Origin: Burkholderiales bacterium
GTDB taxonomy: Bacteria; Pseudomonadota; Gammaproteobacteria; Burkholderiales; JAEUOS01
NCBI GenBank assembly: GCA_947456845.1
Contig: CANGUJ010000031.1
Coordinates: 1-16,714, forward strand
Direction of reading: 5' to 3'
Length of the DNA stretch: 16,714 nt
The position numbers were made by a program, and so were the translations under genes. The notes under the pieces were generated by a model. That model saw only the letters and a program-made list of their open reading frames with translations. It had not been told where the DNA came from and searched no databases. This document shows positions 6,191 through 12,621 of the stretch, piece after piece (the stretch's first letter is position 1; each line of letters starts with the position of its first letter).

Positions 6191-7168
6191 TTATTCTGGT
6201 TTGATGCCGGCGCGCTTGATCACCGCAGCGTACTTGACGGTCTCGCGCTCGATCACACGCGCAAACTGCTCGGGCGTGCCGCCCACCGGTTCGGCGCCGT
6301 GCACGGCCAGGCGTTCGCGGAAATCCTGGGTCTGCAGTGCCTTGTTGATTTCCGCATTGAGGCGCTGCACGACGGCCGCCGGGGTGCCGGCCGGCGCGAA
6401 CACCCCGAAGTAGGTGTTGCTCTCGAAGCCCTTCATGCCGGCCTCGTCCATGGTGGGAACATCCGGCAGCAGGGCGGAACGCTTGAGTGCGGAGATCGCC
6501 AGCGCCTTCACCTTGCCGCTCTTGATGTGCGGCAGCGCCGAGGAAATGTTGTCGAACATGAAGGCGATCTGGCCGGAAACCAGGTCGGGGATGGCCAGCG
6601 CGGTGCCCTTGTAGGGAATATGCACGACGAAGGTGCCGGTGGCCATCTTGAACATTTCGCCGGTCATGTGCACGATGGTGCCGTTGCCGGACGAACTGAA
6701 ATTGAGCTTGCCGGGATTGGCCCTGGCATAGGCAATCAGTTCCCGCAGGCTGTTCACCGGCAGGGTGGGCGAGAGGACCAGGACGTTGGTCGCGTCGGCC
6801 ATCTGGATGACGGGCGCGAAGTCGCGCTTGACGTCATAGGGCGTCTTCGGATTGAGTGCCGGGCCGATCGAATGCGTCGACACGGTGGCCAGCAGGATGG
6901 TGTAGCCGTCGGGCGGTGCCTTGGCCGCCAGTTCGGACCCGATGGCGCCGCCCGCGCCAGGACGGTTTTCCACCACCACCTGCTGCCCCAGGAGGTCGCC
7001 GAGCTTTTGGGCCAGCACGCGACCGAGAATGTCGGTCGCGCCGCCCGGCGGGAACGGAATGACCAGCCGCAGCGGCTTGGTCGGATAAATCTGCGCCCGC
7101 GCGGCCGGGGCGAGTGCGGCGACTGCTGCCGCTGAGGCGGCAAGACTGAACTGGCGACGCGAAACCAT
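6191..7168 (-). CDS. Bug/TctC-family tripartite tricarboxylate transporter receptor, Tat-type signal
   Basis: The 325-residue periplasmic solute-binding protein begins MVSRRQFSLAAS, a twin-arginine-type motif (RRQFSL), followed by a hydrophobic Ala-rich core and ARA before Gln-25. The mature part carries the Bug hallmarks: YPTKPLRLVIPFPPGGATD, LLGQQVVVENRPGAGG, HIPYKGTALAIPDLVSGQ and a C-terminal domain with VFAPAGTP. These proteins bind carboxylates between two lobes and deliver them to TctA/TctB. GAGGA before its ATG overlaps the stop region of the upstream Bug gene, only 7 bases away, so the two are translationally coupled. The ligand cannot be read from sequence. Confidence 0.92.
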   Translation of the reverse strand: MVSRRQFSLAASAAAVAALAPAARAQIYPTKPLRLVIPFPPGGATDILGRVLAQKLGDLLGQQVVVENRPGAGGAIGSELAAKAPPDGYTILLATVSTHSIGPALNPKTPYDVKRDFAPVIQMADATNVLVLSPTLPVNSLRELIAYARANPGKLNFSSSGNGTIVHMTGEMFKMATGTFVVHIPYKGTALAIPDLVSGQIAFMFDNISSALPHIKSGKVKALAISALKRSALLPDVPTMDEAGMKGFESNTYFGVFAPAGTPAAVVQRLNAEINKALQTQDFRERLAVHGAEPVGGTPEQFARVIERETVKYAAVIKRAGIKPE

Positions 7169-7175
7169 GCTGTCC

Positions 7176-8129
7176 TCAATCGGCCTTGGCGCCGGATTCC
7201 TTGACCACCTTGGCCCACTTGGCGATTTCCGATGCCTGGTATTTCACCAGATCCTCGGGCGAGGACAGGATCGGGTCGAGCCCCAGGGTCTTGAGCTTTT
7301 CCTGCACATCGGCGAGTTTGTAGACGCGCTGCATTTCCGCATTCAGTCTGGCGACCACATCGCGCGGCGTGCCGGCCGGCGCAAACAGCGCGAACCAGGC
7401 AGTCGCTTCGAACCCCGGCAGGCCCTGTTCGGCGATGGTCGGCACATCCGGCGCCGACGGTGAGCGTTTCGCACCGGTCTGGCCGAGCGCGCGCAGCTTG
7501 CCTTCCTTGGCCATCGGCAGGGCCGAGGGCATGTTGTCGAACATCAGCTGGATCTGGCCACCCAGCAGGTCGGGCAAGGCGAACTGGCGGCCCTTGTATG
7601 GCACATGCGTCATCTGCACCCCGGTCATGGACTTGAAGAGTTCGCCCGAGACATGGATCGAACTGCCGATGCCTGGCGAACCGAAGGACAGCTTGTTCGG
7701 GTTGGCCTTGCCGTAGGCGATGAGCTCGGCCACGCTCTTGACCGGCAGGCCGGTGTTGACCACCAGCAGGTTGGGCGTGGAGGCGATCAGGCCAACGGCG
7801 GTGAAGTCCTTGACCATGTCATAAGGCATCTTGCTGTAGAGGGCTCCGTTGATCGCGTGGGTGCCGACAGTGGCCATCACCAGCGAATAGCCGTCGCCGG
7901 GTGACTTGGCGACGATTTCCGCGCCGATGTTGCCGCCGGCGCCGGGTTTGTTGTCGACCACCACCGGCTGGCCGAGCGCGTTCTTCTCGCTGAAGATACG
8001 CGCCAGGATATCGGGCGCCCCGCCAGTCGGGAATGTCACGATGAGCCGGATCGACTTGGCCGGATAGCTTTGTGCCGGCGCTGTGCCGGCCAGGATTGCC
8101 AGCAACAGGGCGGCGATGATTCTGGACAT
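7176..8129 (-). CDS. Bug/TctC-family tripartite tricarboxylate transporter receptor, Sec-type signal
   Basis: The 317-residue receptor has a classical Sec signal peptide (MSRIIAALLLAILAGTAPA, cleavage before Gln-20). The mature protein starts SYPAKSIRLIVTFPTGGAPD and contains ALGQPVVVDNKPGAGGNIG, HVPYKGRQFALPDLLGGQ and FAPAGTP, all family signatures. Compared with its neighbour it is a few residues short around IFSEKNALGQ, between the first helix and LGQPVVV. It follows tctA after a 102-base gap that contains an intrinsic terminator, and precedes the second receptor by 7 bases. GGAG lies 7 bases before the ATG. The ligand is unknown; it is a likely receptor of the adjacent TctBA. Confidence 0.92.
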   Translation of the reverse strand: MSRIIAALLLAILAGTAPAQSYPAKSIRLIVTFPTGGAPDILARIFSEKNALGQPVVVDNKPGAGGNIGAEIVAKSPGDGYSLVMATVGTHAINGALYSKMPYDMVKDFTAVGLIASTPNLLVVNTGLPVKSVAELIAYGKANPNKLSFGSPGIGSSIHVSGELFKSMTGVQMTHVPYKGRQFALPDLLGGQIQLMFDNMPSALPMAKEGKLRALGQTGAKRSPSAPDVPTIAEQGLPGFEATAWFALFAPAGTPRDVVARLNAEMQRVYKLADVQEKLKTLGLDPILSSPEDLVKYQASEIAKWAKVVKESGAKAD

Positions 8130-8174
8130 CGGGTACTCCAGGTAGGCGATGCGAAGTGGAAGGGCGAGACTACC

Positions 8175-8209
8175 AAAAACGAACGGGGCGCACCAAGCGC
8201 CCCGTCGTT
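8175..8209 (-). terminator. Intrinsic terminator/attenuator between tctA and the receptor genes
   Basis: On the minus strand ACGGGGCGC (8205 to 8197) pairs with GCGCCCCGT (8191 to 8183), a perfect 9-bp stem with a 5-nt loop. It can extend by four A/C/G pairs past a bulge, and is followed by a T run whose complement is AAAAA at 8175-8179. It lies 23 bases after the tctA stop. It probably ends most tctBA transcripts or attenuates readthrough into the two receptor genes and the hydrolase. Confidence 0.8.
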
Positions 8210-8231
8210 GAACCGGTCAACCGACCGCTGC

Positions 8232-9749
8232 TTATTCCTCGACGAACGTTTCCTTGCGCTTCTTGGAGATCGCCGGCAGCGAGATGATCACGACCATCGC
8301 AAGCGCCATGGCCAACATCGTGGCGGACAGGGGACGGGTCAGAAACACGGTGGGATCACCGCGCGAAAGCAGCATCGCGCGACGCAGATTCTCCTCCATC
8401 ATCGGGCCGAGGATGAAGCCCAAGAGCAGCGGGGCGGCCTCGCAGCCGAAGCGCAGGAACACGATGCCCAGGACGCCGAACAGCACGGTGATCAGCACGT
8501 CGAAGGAATTGTTGTTCACCGAGAACACGCCGATGCAGCAAAACATCAGGATGGCGGGATAGAGGATGCGGTAGGGCACCTTCAGCAGCTGCACCCACAT
8601 GCCGATCAGCGGCAGGTTCAGGATCACCAGCATCAAGTTGCCGATCCACATCGAGGCGATCATGCCCCAGAACAGCTGTGGGTTCGAGGTCATGACCTGC
8701 GGGCCCGGCTGGATGTTGTGGATGGTCATCGCGCCGACCATCAGCGCCATCACCGCGTTGGGCGGAATGCCCAGGGTGAGCAGCGGGATGAAGGAGGTCT
8801 GCGCGCCGGCGTTATTGGCGGCTTCAGGGCCGGCAACCCCGCGGATGTTGCCTTGACCATAGGGAATCGGCGGGTTCTTCTCTAGTTTTTTCTCGATGGT
8901 GTAAGCGGCAAACGCGGCTAGCAGAGCGCCGCCGCCGGGCAGAATACCAAGCAGAGAGCCGATGCCGGTGCCGCGGATAATTGCGCCAATCGTGTTCTTG
9001 AAGTCCGCCCAGGACAGCAGCAGGCCCGAGACCTTGTTGGTGAAGGTTTCGCGGGCTTCCTTCATGTCCACGTTGGCGATGATTTCCGCGAAACCGAACA
9101 CGCCCATGGCCACGCTGATGAAGCCGATGCCGTCGGAAAGCTCTGGAATTCCGAAGGCAAAACGCGACACGCCGGTGTTGACGTCGGTGCCGACCAGCCC
9201 GAGCAGCAGGCCCAGGATGATCATGCCGATCGCCTTGATGAGCGAGCCGGAAGCCAGCACGACTGCGCCGATCAGGCCCAACACCATCAACGAGAAATAC
9301 TCGGCCGGGCCGAATTTGAACGCCAGTTCCGCCAGAGGCGCTGCGAACGCAGCCAGGATCAGGGTGCCGAAGCAGCCGGCGATGAACGAGCCCAGCGCGG
9401 CGACCGACAGGGCCGCACCCGCCCGGCCCTTGCGGGCCATCTGGTAGCCGTCCAGCATGGTGACCACCGAACTCGATTCACCCGGCAGGTTGACGAGAAT
9501 GGCGGTGGTGGAACCGCCGTACTGGGCGCCGTAGTAGATGCCGGCCAGCATGATGAGCGCGGCCACAGGCGGCAGCGCATAGGTGGCCGGTAGCAGCATC
9601 GCGATGGTGGCGATCGGCCCGATGCCCGGCAGCACACCGATCAGGGTGCCCAGCAGGCAGCCGATGAAACAGTAGAGCAGGTTTTGCAGCGTGAAGGCCA
9701 CGCCGAACCCGATGCCCAGGTTTGCTATGAGAATATTGAAGGCGTCCAT
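8232..9749 (-). CDS. tctA: Tripartite tricarboxylate transporter large membrane subunit TctA
   Basis: This 505-residue, very hydrophobic protein has about 11-12 predicted transmembrane segments. It contains the TctA family signatures in two repeated halves: GVLPGIGPIATIAMLLPAT (38-56), YYGAQYGGSTTAILVNLPGE (72-91) and GSLLGILPGGGALLAAFA (264-281), with DGYQMARKGRAGAAL after the first. TctA forms the ion-coupled substrate pathway in the inner membrane; TctB is the small subunit and Bug/TctC proteins deliver substrate. The ATG is 18 bases after the tctB stop, with only a weak AAGG upstream. An intrinsic terminator follows the gene. Confidence 0.95.
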   Translation of the reverse strand: MDAFNILIANLGIGFGVAFTLQNLLYCFIGCLLGTLIGVLPGIGPIATIAMLLPATYALPPVAALIMLAGIYYGAQYGGSTTAILVNLPGESSSVVTMLDGYQMARKGRAGAALSVAALGSFIAGCFGTLILAAFAAPLAELAFKFGPAEYFSLMVLGLIGAVVLASGSLIKAIGMIILGLLLGLVGTDVNTGVSRFAFGIPELSDGIGFISVAMGVFGFAEIIANVDMKEARETFTNKVSGLLLSWADFKNTIGAIIRGTGIGSLLGILPGGGALLAAFAAYTIEKKLEKNPPIPYGQGNIRGVAGPEAANNAGAQTSFIPLLTLGIPPNAVMALMVGAMTIHNIQPGPQVMTSNPQLFWGMIASMWIGNLMLVILNLPLIGMWVQLLKVPYRILYPAILMFCCIGVFSVNNNSFDVLITVLFGVLGIVFLRFGCEAAPLLLGFILGPMMEENLRRAMLLSRGDPTVFLTRPLSATMLAMALAMVVIISLPAISKKRKETFVEE

Positions 9750-9767
9750 GTTCGTTATCCGTATTCC

Positions 9768-10382
9768 TTATTTCTTCGCGGCGGGCACGAACTGGCGCCC
9801 CAGTTCCTGCATGTCCGGCCAGACCGGCATTTGCAGCTTCAGGCCGTAGACGAAAATGCCGACGGACATCCCGACCAGGACGATGATGCTGGCGATGACC
9901 TCTTTCTTGCGCATTTCATGGCTTGCCAGCGATGCGATGATCACCAGCAGAGTGACGCACACCACAAGGCCGAGGCTCTTTAACATCAGGCCGAACACGG
10001 TGACCGCACCCAGGATCAGACCCATTGAGCGCATACCGATGAAAAAGGAGAGCACGCAACCGGCGATGGTGCCGATGGCCAGCGACGCATTCGGGCTCGC
10101 GCCGATCAGGCCGGCGAGGAGCGAAAAGGCCATCATGGCGATGAACACCACCAGCGGCTTGAGCGATATGCGGTGCTCCTTGCCGTCGGATACGCCGACC
10201 GCCTTGACCAGGGTGATGGCGCCAAGCGCGGCCAGGATGATGCCCAGCCAGAACGGGAAGTAGCCCGGGCCCATGCGCGCGCCGGTCCCCATGCTGTAGC
10301 TGGTGGACAGCCATGCCGCCAGCCCGCCGAAGATGATAAACATCAGGCCGGCGTAAAAATCCTGGTAATTCTTGATCTTCAT
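9768..10382 (-). CDS. tctB: Tripartite tricarboxylate transporter small membrane subunit TctB
   Basis: The 204-residue membrane protein begins MKIKNYQDFYAGLMFIIFG and has the TctB block MGTGARMGPGYFPFWLG (31-47), where the Gly/Pro-rich loop precedes the second helix. About five hydrophobic segments are visible; TctB proteins usually have four or five. It is longer than some TctB proteins (about 150 residues), with a charged insert (residues about 62-74) and a C-terminal helix pair. GGGAGCGAG precedes the ATG. It is first in the operon, ahead of tctA, with a 480-base gene-free stretch upstream. Confidence 0.9.
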   Translation of the reverse strand: MKIKNYQDFYAGLMFIIFGGLAAWLSTSYSMGTGARMGPGYFPFWLGIILAALGAITLVKAVGVSDGKEHRISLKPLVVFIAMMAFSLLAGLIGASPNASLAIGTIAGCVLSFFIGMRSMGLILGAVTVFGLMLKSLGLVVCVTLLVIIASLASHEMRKKEVIASIIVLVGMSVGIFVYGLKLQMPVWPDMQELGRQFVPAAKK

Positions 10383-10474
10383 CTCGCTCCATTCCCATGC
10401 GGCGTATTGGATATGGCCGCTTTCGCGTTTACAACCCCGTGGTACCGTTCCTGCAGTTACTCTGGTTCTTGCTT

Positions 10475-10523
10475 CTTTCCCGCATCTTCATCACGCCCGC
10501 GACGCCATCGCGATGCGGGAAAG
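10475..10523. repeat. 12-bp perfect inverted repeat upstream of tctB
   Basis: CTTTCCCGCATC (10475-10486) and GATGCGGGAAAG (10512-10523) are exact inverse complements separated by 25 bases. The spacer holds a smaller GCGA/TCGC stem (10499-10502 with 10508-10511). It lies about 90-140 bases before the tctB start, so it may be an operator for a regulator of the transporter operon or a leader hairpin. No T-tract follows on either strand. Confidence 0.65.
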
Positions 10524-10537
10524 CAAAGCCCACACCA
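10522..10537 (-). promoter_or_regulatory. Weak sigma-54-like (-24/-12) motif before tctB
   Basis: On the minus strand the sequence reads TGGTGTGGGCTTTGCT. The GG and GC doublets have the correct sigma-54 spacing and the TTGCT half is perfect, but the CAC positions of the upstream half are replaced by TGT. It would start transcription about 130 bases before tctB. Such partial matches occur by chance. Confidence 0.25.
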
Positions 10538-10862
10538 TATTTGAAGGTGCGCAATGATACTTACTTTCCCCTGACATTGGTGCTGCCTTGAATCGGATTT
10601 GAGTTGTGCGTCGCAGCAACAGGTCGACGGCCGTTCCTCGCATGCCCTTGGCGCCTTTTTTTCTCCGGGATAGACGGACAGCGCGTGCACATTCGGCCTG
10701 TACCTGAGGCACGGATTTGCCCGATGGCCGCACCGAGCCGAGATTCGCATGCATGCCGCACGGCGTCCCGGCGCTTGCGCGCGCGGGCAGCGCTGCCATG
10801 AGATTCATCCCCGGCGTAATGATCATGCGCATCCAGTGCTTGCCCCTGTGATCATGGCGTGA

Positions 10863-11849
10863 CTACTCAGGCTTGATGTTGGCTTCCCTTATCACCCGCG
10901 CCCAAGCCGCCGTCTCGCGGCGGATGTGCGCGGCGAACTCCGCAGGCCGCATGCCGACCGGCGCCAGGCCCTGCGCATCCAGCGTTTGCCGGACTTCGGG
11001 CAGCGCCAGAATGCGGCGCACCTCGTCAGCCACCGCCGAGACGATGTCCGGCGGCGTCTTCGCGGGTGCCATGATGGCGTACCAGGAACTGACGTCAACC
11101 CCGGGTAATCCCGACTCCGCAATGGTGGGCAGGTCCGGCGCTGCGACCGCGCGCTGGGCGCTGGTGACGGCGAGTGCGCGCAACTTGCCGGCCTTGACCT
11201 GCGGCATCACGGTCGGCAAAGCACCGAACATCATCGTGAGCTGGCCGCCCAGCAGATCGTTCATCGCCTGCGTGGTGCCCTTATAGGGTACGTGCACGAT
11301 GTCGATGCCGGCCTCGCGCCGGAACAATTCGCCCGACAGGTGCAGGCCGCTGCCGATGCCCGGCGAGCCATAGGTAAGCTTGCCCGGACTGGCCTTGGCG
11401 AGCGCCACCAGTTCGGGTATCGTCCTAGCCGCCACCGCGGGATGGACCGCAAGCAGGTTGGGCGCAGTGGCGATCATGGTAACCGGGACGAAATCACGGT
11501 CCCAGTTGAACGGCATGTCGCGGATCAGGGTCGCGTTGATGGTGATGTTGCCGGCGGGTACGTGCAGCAAGGTGCTGCCGTCGGGCGCGGCCTTGGCCAC
11601 TATGTCGATGCCGAGATTGCCGGCGGCGCCCGGGCGGTTTTCCACCACCACGGGCTGTCCGGATTTTTCCGTGACCTTCTGCGCGATCAGGCGTGCCAGC
11701 ACATCCACCGGTCCGCCCGGCGGGAATGGTGCGACGAAGCGGATGGGCCTGGCGGGCCAGACCTGCGCGTGCGAAAGGGGGGCAGCGCACAGCAGCGCGG
11801 CGCAGCACAGGAGCAGCACCGGCCGCAGCACATGCATTGCCGGCGGCAT
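10863..11849 (-). CDS. Third Bug/TctC-family receptor
   Basis: This is a 328-residue receptor if started at the ATG at 11849, or 324 residues from the ATG at 11837. A longer in-frame extension upstream overlaps the DUF6806 gene and has no signal-peptide logic, so I reject it. A Sec signal peptide (hydrophobic LRPVLLLCCAALLCAAPL, then SHA before Gln) precedes the mature start VWPARPIRFVAPFPPGGPVD. Family blocks SGQPVVVENRPGAAGNLG, HVPYKGTTQAMNDLLGGQ and APAKTPPDI are present. Neither start has a good ribosome site; it may be coupled to the upstream gene, whose stop lies 25 bases away. No TctA/TctB lies on its own side, so it is an orphan receptor that may share the transporter at 8232-10382. 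Ligand unknown. Confidence 0.9.
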   Translation of the reverse strand: MPPAMHVLRPVLLLCCAALLCAAPLSHAQVWPARPIRFVAPFPPGGPVDVLARLIAQKVTEKSGQPVVVENRPGAAGNLGIDIVAKAAPDGSTLLHVPAGNITINATLIRDMPFNWDRDFVPVTMIATAPNLLAVHPAVAARTIPELVALAKASPGKLTYGSPGIGSGLHLSGELFRREAGIDIVHVPYKGTTQAMNDLLGGQLTMMFGALPTVMPQVKAGKLRALAVTSAQRAVAAPDLPTIAESGLPGVDVSSWYAIMAPAKTPPDIVSAVADEVRRILALPEVRQTLDAQGLAPVGMRPAEFAAHIRRETAAWARVIREANIKPE

Positions 11850-11874
11850 GGGGCGGGCGTCGGGGCTCAGCCGG

Positions 11875-12465
11875 CTAGTGCAGGTGGCGCTTGCCGCCGC
11901 CGTGGCTGTTGCCGCCACCGGACGGGAGTTCGAAGCGCGTGAGCTTCTGGCCCTGGGCGATCGAAAGCAGCCGCTTGGCGAACAGGCGGTTGACGGCGTC
12001 GATGACCTCGACCATCTCGCCCTTGTCGAAATGGCGCTCAAGCAGGCGCGAGACATCCTCGAGCATGAACTGCCGCTGGGTCTCGTGTATGGCTTCCGGC
12101 GTGGGGCCGACGAAGATCAGCCCGAACTCGTCACGCCCGTCCTCGTCATCGTTGTCATAGTAGCTGACCTCGATGCCGGCGCCCTCCGAGGAAAGGTCGC
12201 AGACCGCCGCGCAGGCCTCGTCGAGCGCGTTTTGGAAATCGGCGTTGCCTTCGACGGTCCAGCAGATCGCCAGCACGTGCTTGTGCGCGTCATAGGCAAT
12301 GCCCGGTTCCTCCTCGAAAATGCTCGGCGCATCCGCCAGCGAGCGTGCGCCAGCGTAGCGCCAAAGCGGGCGTACCGCGTCCTCCACCTGCTTGAACGTG
12401 GTGCCCGGCTTGATCGGGATGTCGCCGTGGACGTGAATTTCGTACTGCGCCTGGTCGCGACTCAT
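11875..12465 (-). CDS. DUF6806-family protein of unknown function
   Basis: This 196-residue soluble protein starts MSRDQAQYEIHVHGDIPIKPG at an ATG with GAGGG six bases upstream. It has an acidic middle (YYDNDDEDGRDEFG, about residues 101-114) followed by LIFVGPTPEAI, a helical segment, and a Gly/His-rich tail (SGGGNSHGGGKRHLH). I recognise this layout from betaproteobacterial proteins annotated as DUF6806; no catalytic motif is evident. No signal peptide or membrane segment is visible, so it is probably cytoplasmic. The His/Gly tail could bind metal, but that is speculative. It lies upstream of the third Bug receptor on the same strand and diverges from ugpB. Confidence 0.8.
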   Translation of the reverse strand: MSRDQAQYEIHVHGDIPIKPGTTFKQVEDAVRPLWRYAGARSLADAPSIFEEEPGIAYDAHKHVLAICWTVEGNADFQNALDEACAAVCDLSSEGAGIEVSYYDNDDEDGRDEFGLIFVGPTPEAIHETQRQFMLEDVSRLLERHFDKGEMVEVIDAVNRLFAKRLLSIAQGQKLTRFELPSGGGNSHGGGKRHLH

Positions 12466-12517
12466 GGGGTGCCCTCTATACAGTGTGCAAAGGCCGCAAC
12501 TTCGCGACCTTCGCCCC

Positions 12518-12523
12518 AGTATA
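12518..12523 (-). promoter_or_regulatory. Possible -10 element for the DUF6806 gene
   Basis: On the minus strand this reads TATACT, about 50 bases before the DUF6806 start codon. No strong -35 is visible at 16-18 bases. A second candidate, TATAGA, lies closer to the gene. Confidence 0.35.
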
Positions 12524-12581
12524 GTGGAGAGCGCGCGACGCGACGAGGTCGCCCGGGCCCGGAGCGCACGGGGCGCTTGGC

Positions 12582-12587
12582 TATAAT
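12582..12587 (+). promoter_or_regulatory. Consensus -10 element for the ugp operon
   Basis: A perfect TATAAT lies 34 bases before the ugpB ATG, giving a leader of roughly 28 nt. The region 16-18 bases upstream is GC-rich with no good -35 hexamer, so activation is likely. I see no CTGTCAT-type Pho box in 12466-12621, although PhoB drives ugp in E. coli. Confidence 0.5.
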
Positions 12588-12621
12588 TCGCCGGCGCGTT
12601 TGCGCAGGTGAGGAGACAACA

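Larger units (their letters stand above)
10383..10862. other. Gene-free interval upstream of tctB
   Basis: This 480-base stretch holds no convincing gene on either strand. It must contain the tctB promoter (minus strand) and the 3' end of the third Bug receptor transcript. Visible elements are a 12-bp-arm inverted repeat (10475-10523), a weak sigma-54-like motif on the minus strand (10522-10537), and perfect palindromes GCATGCATGC (10747-10756) and GGCAGCGCTGCC (10786-10797). There are also two direct copies of TGATCATG (10820-10827 and 10849-10856), and a seven-T run at 10656-10662 with no good hairpin before it. Confidence 0.6.

Noticed and set aside
10372..10832. Several 60-123 codon frames on both strands between tctB and the third Bug receptor
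   Set aside because: None has a recognisable domain, convincing ribosome site or gene-like composition; they overlap one another.
10820..10856. Two TGATCATG copies 29 bases apart as an operator
   Set aside because: They are short, in the 3' region of a receptor gene and far from any start codon; likely chance.
11838..12056. N-terminal extension of the third Bug receptor (to 397 residues)
   Set aside because: It overlaps the DUF6806 gene, is Ser/Arg-rich shadow sequence, and would bury the signal peptide.
11380..12621. Long N-terminal extension of UgpB upstream of 12622
   Set aside because: It crosses two minus-strand genes; the ATG at 12622 has a good ribosome site and begins a proper signal peptide.
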